Positions 48,523-58,412 of a stretch of 64,000 bases of DNA are shown piece by piece. Location: NCBI RefSeq assembly GCF_030409685.1, contig NZ_JAUFQJ010000024.1:124001-188000 (forward strand). The letters run 5' to 3'. Below the pieces are notes generated by a model that did no database searches, had not been told where the DNA came from, and saw only the letters and a list, made by a program, of their open reading frames with translations. Position 1 is the stretch's first letter; every line of letters begins with the position of its first letter. The DNA is from Ferruginibacter paludis (GTDB lineage Bacteria; Bacteroidota; Bacteroidia; Chitinophagales; Chitinophagaceae). The position numbers and the translations under genes were made by a program.

Positions 48523-50883
48523 ATGAAACATTTTTACTCACCATTACATATTGCGTTGTTCTTTACCGGGTTATTGTTGTGCATTTTGCAGACAACCTAC
48601 GGACAACACAATCCATTACTGGGATATGGAAACGGGTATGTTAACGTAACGAAACGAACGACGGGTGGTGCCGTGCAGAAAGGAGATATTCTAGAAATAA
48701 GGACCAATTATTTTTTAGGCCCAACTTATAATGCAAGTAATAAAGTCCCTAATGGTAATGCCTATAAAATATGGAATGTAAGATACTATGACAGTGTTCC
48801 GTTAAAGACGAGCATGAATACCGGCGCTGCCGACTCCTTACGCCTTATAACAAATGAAGGCCTTACGGTACAAAATTATTCACTCAATGCCGGAGATGAT
48901 GCAGGAACGTATACTCCAAATCCTAACTCCGGTGAATACCAGGTAAGAATTAACGTTGGTACAACTGCGGGTGATCCAGGTTCTAACCCTGGAAAATTAA
49001 CCGACAATACAGGGTCAGGTTATATATTGATTGGTGGGTATATACCTAAATTGTTTGGAGGAGCATTATTAACAACGGCATTCAGAGTTAAAGTTACAGG
49101 TAATCCCGGCGATACAATAACTTTAGGAGTTGGAAAACTTGTTTACAGAAAAACATCTTCAGGATCGGATACAACTATCAATGCTGTACCCTACAAAATT
49201 TATATTGACTCCACTGCAACCGCCTTATGCGGCAATGCCCTCGGTAATAACCTGGCTGTTGAAGCTACCGGCACTTTTGATAGTGGCTATATACAAAACA
49301 GAAGTTACGGGCCAGCCTATATAATTCCTAACTACAGCTACCTAGCGGCAAGCCGGTCCGTTGCAATCGGCGATGGATCTTATGCCATCGTAAATAATAC
49401 AAGCCCTACCGGCAGTACCAATCCAAATGCGAGAATGCAGCCGAACTGTACAGCTATACTACCAATTCCCACAGCCGATAGTTGTGTAAACAGGATGTTT
49501 GGCGGTTTTTGGGATATTATGGGCGACCATACCGGTACCAATAATTCTACAGGTAATCCGGCACCGGCGCCAGGCAGCAAGGGTGGTTACATGCTGATGG
49601 TAAATGCGGATGTTGTTACAAGCGAAGCATACAGGCAAACTGTGTCAGGTTTATGTCCTGATACTTATTATGAATTCAGTGCCTGGGTAAAAAATATTTG
49701 CAGACGCTGCGGAATTGATCAGAATAGTGTGAGCACTTACTCAAGCGGTGTACGGCCCAATCTTACATTTGCTATTAATGATATTGATCTTTATTCAAGC
49801 GGGGAACTGGATAGTCTGGGCTGGGTAAAAAAAGGTTTTGTTTTCAAAACAGGACCCGGGCAAACGGCGGCTGTAATTTCCATCCGCAATAATGCTTCCG
49901 GTGGTGGCGGTAATGACTGGGTATTGGATGACCTGGCACTCGGTACCTGCGGTCCATCTTCTACTATGAATTACAAACCAATTGCATTGGGTTGCACTAC
50001 GGGTACACAATTAACTTTTGCCGACACGGTAAGATATTCTTACAACCCAAAATATTCTTACTACAAATGGCAGAGAAGCACAGATGGCGGCGTAACATGG
50101 GGTACGCCTCCGCAGGCAACCAGCTCTGGAAACGTGACTATTGGACCACCGGTAAACGGGAAGTATCAATACATTGCCAACTTTGGACCTTTCACCGTGA
50201 GTCATTCGGATAGCGGCCATTTGTTCAGGGTTGTGTTGGGTACAAGCGCCGCCAATGTTTCAAGTAGCAACTGTTCTTTTACCGACGGGAATTACATTTT
50301 GGTAAAAGTAATTTCCTGTCCGGCAGTATTGGAATCCAATATCATTTCCTTTACAGGTAAACTAAACTACGAGTCTAAAACAGTTTTAACCTGGGTTGTA
50401 TCAAATGAAATAAACCTTTCCAGGTATGAAATTGAGAAAAGTGCGGATGGGGTTCATTTTGAAAAAGCGACTGAAAAGCCAGCCGGCAATTCAACCACTT
50501 TCAATTCTTATTATACCAATGATAATGAAGTAATAAGAGGGGATACCTATTTTCGTTTAAGGCTCCGCAGAACTGACGGTTCGTCTAAATACAGTGAAAC
50601 AGTCGTAGTAAGTCCTAAACAATCCACTTTTGAAGTGTTGGGATTTAAAAATCCATTTACAGATTTTATCAGTATTAATTATAACCTGCCCAGAGCCGGT
50701 GTAGTCAGATTCTATATTACCGATGCGATGGGACAGGGCGTGTATAAGCAGATGATAAATGGCAAAAAAGACCTTAACAATTTTACGCTAAACAATCTTG
50801 AGTTTTTAACGCCGGGAATTTACAGTGTGACAATTTATTATGAAAATAGTTCCGTTACCAAACGGATGCTTAAGATGGAATAG
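48523..50883 (+). CDS. T9SS-sorted secreted protein
   Basis: A 786-residue protein. Signal peptide ALFFTGLLLCILQTTYGQ, then a DUF-like beta region, and from about residue 340 a carbohydrate-binding-like jelly roll (GGYMLMVNADVVTSEAYRQTVSGLCPDTYYEFSAWVKN through NDWVLDDLALGTC). Many cysteines are consistent with disulfides outside the cell. The end (LKNPFTDF/GFKNPFTDFISINYNLPRAGVVRFYITDAMGQGVY onward) is a T9SS C-terminal sorting domain. It probably binds glycans or matrix at the cell surface. Single-gene unit, convergent with lspA. Confidence 0.85.
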   Translation: MKHFYSPLHIALFFTGLLLCILQTTYGQHNPLLGYGNGYVNVTKRTTGGAVQKGDILEIRTNYFLGPTYNASNKVPNGNAYKIWNVRYYDSVPLKTSMNTGAADSLRLITNEGLTVQNYSLNAGDDAGTYTPNPNSGEYQVRINVGTTAGDPGSNPGKLTDNTGSGYILIGGYIPKLFGGALLTTAFRVKVTGNPGDTITLGVGKLVYRKTSSGSDTTINAVPYKIYIDSTATALCGNALGNNLAVEATGTFDSGYIQNRSYGPAYIIPNYSYLAASRSVAIGDGSYAIVNNTSPTGSTNPNARMQPNCTAILPIPTADSCVNRMFGGFWDIMGDHTGTNNSTGNPAPAPGSKGGYMLMVNADVVTSEAYRQTVSGLCPDTYYEFSAWVKNICRRCGIDQNSVSTYSSGVRPNLTFAINDIDLYSSGELDSLGWVKKGFVFKTGPGQTAAVISIRNNASGGGGNDWVLDDLALGTCGPSSTMNYKPIALGCTTGTQLTFADTVRYSYNPKYSYYKWQRSTDGGVTWGTPPQATSSGNVTIGPPVNGKYQYIANFGPFTVSHSDSGHLFRVVLGTSAANVSSSNCSFTDGNYILVKVISCPAVLESNIISFTGKLNYESKTVLTWVVSNEINLSRYEIEKSADGVHFEKATEKPAGNSTTFNSYYTNDNEVIRGDTYFRLRLRRTDGSSKYSETVVVSPKQSTFEVLGFKNPFTDFISINYNLPRAGVVRFYITDAMGQGVYKQMINGKKDLNNFTLNNLEFLTPGIYSVTIYYENSSVTKRMLKME

Positions 50884-50911
50884 TGATTTGAATAAAAAAA
50901 ATTAAAGCTTT

Positions 50912-51583
50912 TTATTGTATCTGCACATCATCATTTACGATGGCTCCGGTTTCAACAGTATCTCTGGGTTCAGTAACTGAATTGTGTTGAAAAAAGCGTT
51001 TTTGAAAAACCAGTATAGCAATCACCCCGGTTGAGATAGAGGCATCTGCCAAATTAAATATCGGACGAAAGAATTCAAAATCTTCTCCTCCCCAAACAGG
51101 CACCCATTTTGGAAAGTGGGTATCCCTGATAATAGGGAAGTACAGCATATCTACCACCTTACCATGTAAAAAGCCGGCATAGCTATGTTTAGGAAAAAGT
51201 GTTGCAATATGGTACGCATTACTCTCTTCGAATATCATTCCGTAAAACATACTATCAATCAGGTTACCCAGCGCGCCGGCAAATATCAGTGCTGCACAAA
51301 CAATAAACCCGCGGTTGTATTTCTTTTTGGTGATGTTGATCAAATACCACACACCAAAAATGACCGCCCCCAATCTAAACAGCGTAAGCAACATTTTACC
51401 TGCCTGTCCGCCAAATTTCCATCCATAAGCCATGCCTTCATTTTCAACAAAATACAGTTGAAATGATTTGCCTAACACATTGTGGGATTGGCCTAAATAA
51501 AAATTAGTTTTGATATAAAACTTTAATGCCTGGTCTGCCAGTACAACTAAAAAAATGATCAGTGCTGTGTTTCTTAATTTCAT
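50912..51583 (-). CDS. lspA: Lipoprotein signal peptidase II
   Basis: The ATG at 51583 gives 223 residues; a TTG four codons upstream overlaps the promoter box and is not favoured. Four membrane helices are visible. Catalytic aspartates lie in GALGNLIDSMFYG and FNLADASIS. It cleaves the signal peptide of lipid-modified prolipoproteins at the inner membrane; at least three predicted lipoproteins are encoded in this window. It has a C-terminal 30-residue polar tail. A -7 box TATCTTTG lies 9 nt upstream. Confidence 0.93.
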   Translation of the reverse strand: MKLRNTALIIFLVVLADQALKFYIKTNFYLGQSHNVLGKSFQLYFVENEGMAYGWKFGGQAGKMLLTLFRLGAVIFGVWYLINITKKKYNRGFIVCAALIFAGALGNLIDSMFYGMIFEESNAYHIATLFPKHSYAGFLHGKVVDMLYFPIIRDTHFPKWVPVWGGEDFEFFRPIFNLADASISTGVIAILVFQKRFFQHNSVTEPRDTVETGAIVNDDVQIQ

Positions 51584-51592
51584 AATAGTTGG

Positions 51593-51600
51593 CAAAGATA
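51593..51600 (-). promoter_or_regulatory. lspA -7 box
   Basis: On the minus strand it reads TATCTTTG, a full TAnnTTTG match, ending 9 nt before the ATG at 51583. The lspA leader must be very short. Confidence 0.55.
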
Positions 51601-51728
51601 ATAGTTTGCGATGTAAGGTTTAGCTGAGCTTTTTCATTTAGTTTTTAGAAATCATGCGGTTTTGGAAGCGATGAAACACCGTACAAACTTTACTTTACCT
51701 GCCGAAATTCCCATTAATTGTAATGTAT

Positions 51729-54236
51729 TTATTCCTCGAAATAAACCCGTTTAACCCGTTGAGAAATACCAGTTAATATTTCATACGGAATTGTTTTCGA
51801 CCAGCTGGCAACATCATGTACCGATAAAGGTTCACCAAAAATAATCACTTCATCCCCTTCCGCAACATGGATTCCTGTAATGTCAAGCATCGTCATATCC
51901 ATACACACTACGCCAATAACAGGCACCAAATTTCCGTTTAGCCACATTTTTCCTTTGCCATTACTTAATGCTCGTGGGTAGCCATCCGCATAGCCGATAC
52001 GAACGGTAGCAATCACCGAATCTTTTTTGACTGTACCCTTACGGCTATAGCCAACAGTTTCCCCTGCCTTCACATTTTTTATCTGGGATATGGTAGTTTT
52101 CAAAGTAGTTACATTTTTTAACTGTTGCTGCATGGCCGGGCTACTGTCTATACCATATAAACCAATACCAAGCCTAACCATATCCAACTGTAAGTTTTTA
52201 TGCCGGTGAATGGCAGCCGTGTTTCCAATATGCCGTAAGAAAGTGTAACCGGTTATTTTTTGCAATGCATCGCAGCTTTGCAAAAAGAGGTCGGCCTGCG
52301 TTTGTGTAAATTCATCCAGTTCTTCTGTATCACTTGCCACCAGGTGAGAAAAAACAGATTGTACTTTAAATGTTGATGATGACTTAAGAAACGCAGATAA
52401 GGATTCTATGTCTTTTGCTTCAAACCCGAGACGGTGCATACCCGTATCCAACTTGATATGCACCGGGTAATTTGTAATGCCCGATTGCAGCAAATACCGC
52501 TGAAATCCGGTTAATATAGCAAATGAAAAAAGTTCAGGTTCAAGATTATATTGTACCATTAAATCGTACGTTACATCTTCTGCATTCATCACCATAATAG
52601 GCAGCGTTATGCCAGCTTTACGCAATTCTACACCTTCGTCAGTATAGGCGACTGCCAGGTAATCTACTTTATGAAACTGCAGTAAGTTTGCAATTTCAAA
52701 ACTGCCGCTTCCGTAGCTGAAAGCCTTTACCATTGCCATCAATTTTACACCCGGCTTCAATTCCTGCTGATATTGCTTCAGGTTGTGCGTAATGGCATTC
52801 AGGTTAATTTCCATCACCGTCTGGTGCACTTTTTCTTCAAGTAAATGACTTAGTTGCTCAAATTCAAAAACTCTTGCACCCTTGAGCAAAATGGTTTCGT
52901 TATGAAAATGAAGGGTATAAAATTGCTGCTTAAATTCAGCCGTGGATGAAAAGAAAATTGTCTGTGGAATGTTTTTAAATGCAGCCTGCTGCTTTACAAT
53001 TTCAGGACCAACACCAATGAACCGGTTGATTTTTTTTTGCTCCAAAATAGCGGCAACGGCGGTGTACAATTCCCGGCCGCTTTTACCCGATTGCAAAATA
53101 TCACTTAGTATCAATGTACGATTTGAGTGCTGCTGTTGCTGTACTAAAAAATCCAATGCAATGGTAAGCGAATTGATATCTGCGCTGTAACTGTCATTGA
53201 TTACTGAACAATTATTGATTCCTTTTTTTAACTCCAGGCGCATTTCCACAGAACGCAGCTGAAGCATTTTTTCTGCAATAAGTAGTTCGTCTGTGCTTAA
53301 ATAAAGCAATACGCACCAGCAGTTAATAGCATTTTCAACCGATGCTTCGTCTGTAAAAGGAATTGCTATTGAAACGGCTTTGCCACTTTTATCATGCCTG
53401 TAATCAATAGCTTTTATAGTTGTAAGCCCATTGCTTTTTTCGATGTCGATAATCTGTAAAGCAGCTTTGGCATTTTTGCTCCATGAAAAAAGCTGAAAGT
53501 TATCATGACTTCTTACGTTACCCGCAAATGTATTAATGGCATTATTTACGTCCGGGTCATCCGCATTAAAAATCAGCACATCGCTGTGCAGAAATAATTT
53601 TAGTTTTTCATTTATTTTTTGCCGCACGTTTAAAAATCCTTCGCTGTGTGCGTCACCGATATTGGTAAATACACCAATGCCCGGAGTTATTATTTTCTCA
53701 AGCCGCTCCATCTCATCCGCATGAGAAATACCTGCTTCAAAAATGCCAAGGTCGTGCGCTCCATTTATTTGCCAAACACTAAGCGGAACACCAATTTGGG
53801 AATTATAACTTTTAGGGCTTCTTACAATATTGTAATTGTTATGCAGCAATTGATATAACCATTCTTTTACAATAGTTTTACCGTTGCTGCCGGTAATGCC
53901 AATAACAGGAAGAGTAAATTGCTTGCGGTGAAATGCAGTAAGTTGTTGCAACGATTGTAACGCATCCCTTACCTGCAAAAAATTGGCTTCGGGATATTTA
54001 CTTAAGTGATCAGGATTTAGTTGCTGATCGGTTACAAAATTGCGAACTCCTTTTTCATACAATTCGTCTATAAATATAATTCCATTTCTTCTTGGTCCCC
54101 CAAGCGTAAAAAATAAAGAAGATGCCGGAAATAATAATTTACGGCTGTCAAGTAAAATATGATCGATGGTTGCAGCGGCATTTTGTTGCACCCAATCGGC
54201 TTTAATTATTTGTACTATTTCTGAAATTGAATACAA
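51729..54236 (-). CDS. murF-alr: MurF-alanine racemase fusion
   Basis: The start chosen is the TTG at 54236 (835 residues, MYSISEIVQII), because MurF proteins of this phylum start MY[ST]I; a GTG at 54284 would give 851 residues and overlap terC by 20 nt. The N-terminal half is MurF, with ATP loop GITGSNGKTIVKEW. From about residue 470 it is alanine racemase: MAMVKAFSYGSG carries the PLP lysine and VRIGYADGYPRAL the catalytic tyrosine. Thus one chain makes D-Ala and attaches D-Ala-D-Ala to UDP-MurNAc-tripeptide. The fusion is usual in Bacteroidota. Confidence 0.92.
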   Translation of the reverse strand: MYSISEIVQIIKADWVQQNAAATIDHILLDSRKLLFPASSLFFTLGGPRRNGIIFIDELYEKGVRNFVTDQQLNPDHLSKYPEANFLQVRDALQSLQQLTAFHRKQFTLPVIGITGSNGKTIVKEWLYQLLHNNYNIVRSPKSYNSQIGVPLSVWQINGAHDLGIFEAGISHADEMERLEKIITPGIGVFTNIGDAHSEGFLNVRQKINEKLKLFLHSDVLIFNADDPDVNNAINTFAGNVRSHDNFQLFSWSKNAKAALQIIDIEKSNGLTTIKAIDYRHDKSGKAVSIAIPFTDEASVENAINCWCVLLYLSTDELLIAEKMLQLRSVEMRLELKKGINNCSVINDSYSADINSLTIALDFLVQQQQHSNRTLILSDILQSGKSGRELYTAVAAILEQKKINRFIGVGPEIVKQQAAFKNIPQTIFFSSTAEFKQQFYTLHFHNETILLKGARVFEFEQLSHLLEEKVHQTVMEINLNAITHNLKQYQQELKPGVKLMAMVKAFSYGSGSFEIANLLQFHKVDYLAVAYTDEGVELRKAGITLPIMVMNAEDVTYDLMVQYNLEPELFSFAILTGFQRYLLQSGITNYPVHIKLDTGMHRLGFEAKDIESLSAFLKSSSTFKVQSVFSHLVASDTEELDEFTQTQADLFLQSCDALQKITGYTFLRHIGNTAAIHRHKNLQLDMVRLGIGLYGIDSSPAMQQQLKNVTTLKTTISQIKNVKAGETVGYSRKGTVKKDSVIATVRIGYADGYPRALSNGKGKMWLNGNLVPVIGVVCMDMTMLDITGIHVAEGDEVIIFGEPLSVHDVASWSKTIPYEILTGISQRVKRVYFEE

Positions 54237-54264
54237 TGAATACTGTATTAAGAATGAATAATAA

Positions 54265-55224
54265 TTATTCCGGAGTTTCCACACTACCGTTTTTTTGCTT
54301 ATGCCAAACCGAATAAAAAATGGATGAACCTATACAAAAAACAATTACGAGCAATGATACCCAAACAGGGAAATGAATCCACTTTTCGATCAGCATTTTT
54401 ATGCCTATAAACAACAAAACTACCGCAATACCCTGCTGTAAATAATTAAATTTATTGGCTGCCCCGCGCAATAAAAAAAACAAACTTCGTAAACCCAGTA
54501 CGGCAAAAATATTCGATGAATAAATCAGCATTTTTTTGCCTGGATCGGGTATAACAGAAAAAACAGCAGGGATAGAATCCAATGCGAACACAATATCAAT
54601 CAATCCCAGCATAACAACCACCATCGCCAGTTTGGTAAAAAAGAGCCGCCCGCTCTTTACAATAACAAATCTGCCATCCGGCTCTGCATCTGTTGTGCGC
54701 ATTATTTTTTTAAGTAACTTAAACGCCCAGTTTTTATCCGGTGCAAACTCTTCTTCTTCATTACTGCCAAACATTTTTACACCTGTGTAAACCAAAAAAA
54801 CGCCAAACACGTACATGATCCAATCGAACCTTGCAACCAGCTCACTTCCTGCCGCAATAAAAATGATCCTGAATATGATGGCCATTAAAATACCGGCCAG
54901 CAACACCCTTGAATAATTTTTTTCTTTTACGCCAAAAAAAGTAAAGATGATAATGAAAACAAAGATATTATCTATTGAAAGTGACCACTCCAGCAAATAA
55001 GCTGAAAGAAAAGAAATGGCATCTGGTTTTCCGGTACCTCCTTCATTCCTAAACCAGATAAACACACAAAAAGCAAATGACAAAAATACCCAGAAGAGGG
55101 TTTGTACAAGGGCCGTTTTAATGGTAATCACCTGGTTTTTTTTACTTAGCAATCCAAGATCAAAAACTAATGCCACTACAATTACCAATGAAAAGACAAG
55201 GTATAAAAAGCCAGTATTGCCCAT
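54265..55224 (-). CDS. TerC-family integral membrane protein
   Basis: A 319-residue protein with about eight to nine membrane helices. LLEWSLSIDNIFVFIIIF and VFALDSIPAVFSVIPDPG are the two conserved acidic helix motifs of TerC/Alx proteins. These are metal-ion (often manganese) exporters that also supply exported metalloenzymes; older names refer to tellurium resistance. A cytoplasmic loop (FGSNEEEEFAPDKNWAFKLLKKI) is in the middle. It sits between gldG (2 nt away) and murF-alr, so the four genes may share transcripts. Confidence 0.9.
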   Translation of the reverse strand: MGNTGFLYLVFSLVIVVALVFDLGLLSKKNQVITIKTALVQTLFWVFLSFAFCVFIWFRNEGGTGKPDAISFLSAYLLEWSLSIDNIFVFIIIFTFFGVKEKNYSRVLLAGILMAIIFRIIFIAAGSELVARFDWIMYVFGVFLVYTGVKMFGSNEEEEFAPDKNWAFKLLKKIMRTTDAEPDGRFVIVKSGRLFFTKLAMVVVMLGLIDIVFALDSIPAVFSVIPDPGKKMLIYSSNIFAVLGLRSLFFLLRGAANKFNYLQQGIAVVLLFIGIKMLIEKWIHFPVWVSLLVIVFCIGSSIFYSVWHKQKNGSVETPE

Positions 55225-55226
55225 GT

Positions 55227-56966
55227 TTATTGTTTAGTATATTTTCTTTTTCGCCACCACTGATATCCCAATCCAAAAAGGCATACCAGCAATATTGGAG
55301 CCACTATATTAACCAGTTGCCAAAGTGAACGCTGGTCAGTAGTCTTTTTAACGTCCAGTAGCCGAAGGGTATAATCCTTAGCCCGGGCATCCAGAATATT
55401 GTTTTTATCTGCAAGGTATTCCGTAGAATTTAAAAAGAAGTCTTTATTGGCGTATTGAATATTGGTGTATTTATTCGTTCCCATAGGCAACGGACCAATT
55501 ATATCAGATACCTGGTTCAAAACAATATCCGCGTCTGCCACTACTATTACTTTACCGGCTGTTTTACTTTGTCTTAAAAAATTAATGTGATACTCTTTTA
55601 AAGTATCTAATTGTGACTGGCTTGCATGATTTGCGAACATGCTGGTAAATTTTCCTTCCAATAAAACAGCCACTGGAATATTTTTACGGTTGAACCTGGC
55701 AACATCTTCTACTGTTTGTAAACTATTCAGCTGTATTCTTGCCGGCGTAGGTAACGTATAGGCATTGGCGGAAGATGACAATAAAATCGTTTTTGTAATA
55801 CCTGCGGCTTCTACTGTATCAATAGAATTGGCAAATTGCCCTACTACGTCTGCCTGGTTTTTTACTATGGCATGTGCTGAACCAGGCTGTAGTAACGGAG
55901 CATAGGGCCAGGTCAATAGTTGCTTTTGACTTTTTCCGCCTACCGAACCTACTTCCACCGGGATTTTGTCTGCATGTTTGTCGGCCAGTAAATCGGTATT
56001 GATTCTTACACCATATTTAAATAACAAATCATTCAGATTGAGGTCTCTTGAATAAGCTACCAGTTCGCCATTTTGAAGACTGTCACGTTCTGCATACAAC
56101 ACATCCATAAAAAATAATAGTCTGCCGCCGTTCATTACATACTGATCCATTTTAAATTTATCATCATCGGTAAATTTTATTGTAGGTTTTACAATTACTA
56201 TGGCTGCATATTCAGGACTTAAAAACGGCTGAGTTCTTACATCCACGGTATCTACAATAAAATTTTTACCCAGTGTTTGAAAAACATCATTCACCGGCAA
56301 AAATCCAAATGGTGGCTCACCATTGCCATAGGCATACGCAACCACCGGTACGTCTTTTTGAGTTAACTTCTGTATTGCATTGGCAAACTTATATTCCAGC
56401 AAAGCCTCTGCACTGTTGAGGGATTGCTTATCCAAAATATCATCCGAATTAAAAACATTTTTTTGTACCTGGCCCTGTAATAAATCTATTGCTACTGACC
56501 TGCCTCCATACTGGATGATGGCTCCCGGAAATATCTGACGCTGGGTTTTGCCTTCGCCTTCCTTTACCTGTACCTGCTGGTTGGTTGGCCTTAATCCCAT
56601 ATTAACTAAAGAATCAAATAAATTAGCCTTTGTGGAATCATCCAGCCCTTCACCCGGTATTTCAAATTTGTATTGAATTTTGTTACCGCCATAATTTTTA
56701 AAATTCTCCAACAGTTCACGGGTACTGTTCGACAGCTTTTTAAACTCAGATTTTACGTCGCCTGCCAGCAGCACAGTTACATCAACTGTGCTATCCAAAT
56801 TCCGCAATACTTTTTGTGTAGAAGCTGAAAGCGTAAATCTTTGTTCGTTGGTAAAATCTACTCTGGTATGAAATTTTGACCCCAGCCAATTTATAAAAAC
56901 GAGCAACAAAATTGTTAAGGGCAACCATGCCTTTGTATTGGCTATTTTTTGCAAAATTGATTTCAT
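55227..56966 (-). CDS. gldG: GldG, gliding-associated ABC transporter component
   Basis: A 579-residue protein. An N-terminal membrane helix (WLPLTILLLVFINWLGSKF), a long periplasmic region (RVDFTNEQRFTLSASTQKVLRNLDSTVDVTVLLAG and GRLLFFMDV) and a C-terminal helix with basic end (LWQLVNIVAPILLVCLFGLGYQWWRKRKYTKQ) match GldG. In Flavobacterium it works with GldF and the ATPase GldA in gliding, although the pathway is wider in the phylum. It starts 11 nt after gldF. gldA is not in the window. Confidence 0.92.
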   Translation of the reverse strand: MKSILQKIANTKAWLPLTILLLVFINWLGSKFHTRVDFTNEQRFTLSASTQKVLRNLDSTVDVTVLLAGDVKSEFKKLSNSTRELLENFKNYGGNKIQYKFEIPGEGLDDSTKANLFDSLVNMGLRPTNQQVQVKEGEGKTQRQIFPGAIIQYGGRSVAIDLLQGQVQKNVFNSDDILDKQSLNSAEALLEYKFANAIQKLTQKDVPVVAYAYGNGEPPFGFLPVNDVFQTLGKNFIVDTVDVRTQPFLSPEYAAIVIVKPTIKFTDDDKFKMDQYVMNGGRLLFFMDVLYAERDSLQNGELVAYSRDLNLNDLLFKYGVRINTDLLADKHADKIPVEVGSVGGKSQKQLLTWPYAPLLQPGSAHAIVKNQADVVGQFANSIDTVEAAGITKTILLSSSANAYTLPTPARIQLNSLQTVEDVARFNRKNIPVAVLLEGKFTSMFANHASQSQLDTLKEYHINFLRQSKTAGKVIVVADADIVLNQVSDIIGPLPMGTNKYTNIQYANKDFFLNSTEYLADKNNILDARAKDYTLRLLDVKKTTDQRSLWQLVNIVAPILLVCLFGLGYQWWRKRKYTKQ

Positions 56967-56977
56967 GAAGAATTGGC

Positions 56978-57706
56978 TTATCGTTTACGCAGGTTTTGCA
57001 CAGTAATTAAAAGAAATAAAAAAATAAGGCTTAAAAAATACAGCAGATCCCTGCTATCCAGTAAACCGCGGCTTATACTGCGGTAATGAAAATCAATTCC
57101 TGCCATTTCAATATAGTAATCGGCACTGCCAACAAACATAGGCAATTTGCTAACCGCATTAAATCCAAAGTAAAGCAGCAAACAGGCAAACGCACTTACC
57201 AAAAAAGCTACCACCGCATTATTCGTAAAGCTGCTGCAGCAAAGGCTGATGGCCGCAAATACAGCAGCCAGAAAAAAAAGCCCGATATAACTACCAGTTA
57301 ATCCGCCACTGTCAACAGTTTGTACCGCACTTAAATTTTTTATTGTAAAAACGTAAATAAAAGTTGGTACAATTACAAAAAGTAACACCGCTAAAACAGC
57401 TACATATTTTCCTGCTACTATTTGCCAGCGTGACAGGGGTTTAGTCTGTAAAATTTCAAAAGTGCCGGTTTTAAATTCTTCTGCCAGCGAACGCATGGTA
57501 AGGGCCGGTACCAAAAAGATCAAAATCCAGGGAGCCAGCTCAAAAAATTTATCCAGCGTAGCATAGCCGAAATCAAAAATATTGCTGTCTTTCAAAACAA
57601 ATAAAAAAATGCCATTTACAAGTAAAAACATGATAATAGAAATATAACCTGTAAGGCTGCTGAAAAACTGGTGTAATTCTTTTTTACATATACTCAACAT
57701 AGGCAT
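56978..57706 (-). CDS. gldF: GldF, gliding-associated ABC transporter permease
   Basis: A 242-residue permease with six membrane helices. ICKKELHQFFSSLTGYISIIMFLLVNGIFLFVL and LAEEFKTGTFEILQTKPLSRWQIVAGKY are the NosY/GldF pattern. The ATG at 57706 may be replaced by the ATG at 57700 (MLSICKKEL), which is closer to family starts. It probably forms the membrane channel of the GldAFG transporter. It leads the minus-strand gldF-gldG-terC-murF-alr run. Confidence 0.92.
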   Translation of the reverse strand: MPMLSICKKELHQFFSSLTGYISIIMFLLVNGIFLFVLKDSNIFDFGYATLDKFFELAPWILIFLVPALTMRSLAEEFKTGTFEILQTKPLSRWQIVAGKYVAVLAVLLFVIVPTFIYVFTIKNLSAVQTVDSGGLTGSYIGLFFLAAVFAAISLCCSSFTNNAVVAFLVSAFACLLLYFGFNAVSKLPMFVGSADYYIEMAGIDFHYRSISRGLLDSRDLLYFLSLIFLFLLITVQNLRKR

Positions 57707-57958
57707 AAAATTGCTGCAATTTACTACTTAGCCAATTACAAATATTAGTTTTGGTTTTCCTGGATTGGTGAACAACGAATTAATTCATTATGGTGTTTTA
57801 ACCAGGTTTAATTATTAAAAAAATTAAGCGGCAAAATGAGTCCATAAACGGGGCATATGCCGGGTCATTGAAAATAATTTCAAAAAATATTTTTTTTCGT
57901 GCAGCATTTTGTAAAGTCGTCATGTCATTGTAAAAGATAAGCTAATTAACAACTCATT

Positions 57959-57966
57959 TAAGTTTG
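57959..57966 (+). promoter_or_regulatory. Candidate -7 box for the leader or small RNA
   Basis: TAAGTTTG matches TAnnTTTG in full. No -33 TTG lies at 19-21 bp; the nearest is 28 bp away. Transcription would start near 57972, about 165 nt before the proline-rich gene. Confidence 0.45.
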
Positions 57967-58069
57967 TCTTTTTACCCAAAACATACGCTTTTAGAAAACT
58001 TGTTTAACCCCCGTTAAACATTTATTCGAAATTACCAGAATAAGTCGTTTACCAAAACCGACTGCACAG

Positions 58070-58094
58070 TCCCGCTTAACGGCGGGATTTTTTT
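58070..58094 (+). terminator. Intrinsic terminator inside the leader
   Basis: TCCCGC (58070-58075) and GCGGGA (58082-58087) pair around TTAACG and are followed by seven T. It lies 43 nt upstream of the start of the 58137 gene, and no plus-strand ORF ends before it. It suggests an attenuator or the end of a small RNA. Confidence 0.75.
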
Positions 58095-58136
58095 ATGGAT
58101 TATTATCAAGGCTTCATCTTACCTGAAATCTTCAAT

Positions 58137-58388
58137 ATGAAAAAAATCAGTATGATGATGGCAGCTGTTATCCTTGCCGGACAGTTAACTGCTCAAACAA
58201 CAAAAAAACTGGCACCACCGCCTCCTCCGCCACCGGCAGTTAAAATACAAAAAACACCGCTACCGCCGCCGCCTGCGATCGAGGTTACCAAATTTCAGGC
58301 ACCACCACCGCCACCTAAACCACCTAAAGTAAAGAAAAAAAAAGTACATTTTGTGCCCCCGAAAATTGTCAGGGAGTCAACAAATTAA
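58137..58388 (+). CDS. Small secreted proline-rich protein
   Basis: The ATG at 58137 gives 83 residues with a signal peptide (MMMAAVILAGQLTAQ). The mature part has proline clusters (LAPPPPPPPAVKI, TPLPPPPAIEV, QAPPPPPKPPKVKKKK) separated by basic and hydrophobic residues. The longer frame to 58095 would start inside the terminator T-run and is rejected. It may be a periplasmic extended spacer or bind envelope proteins; no family is recognised. The gene ends 24 nt before the terminator at 58413. Confidence 0.7.
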   Translation: MKKISMMMAAVILAGQLTAQTTKKLAPPPPPPPAVKIQKTPLPPPPAIEVTKFQAPPPPPKPPKVKKKKVHFVPPKIVRESTN

Positions 58389-58412
58389 CCCTTGAAAATA
58401 GTACTAATAAAA

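Larger units (their letters stand above)
57707..58136. other. Divergent promoter region and long leader with internal terminator
   Basis: No gene is supported. It must hold the gldF promoter (leftward) and the promoter of the proline-rich gene (rightward). On the plus strand it contains TAAGTTTG at 57959-57966 and an intrinsic terminator at 58070-58094, both upstream of the start codon at 58137. So the leader is about 165 nt, and its first part of about 120 nt could be released as a separate short RNA. Confidence 0.5.
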
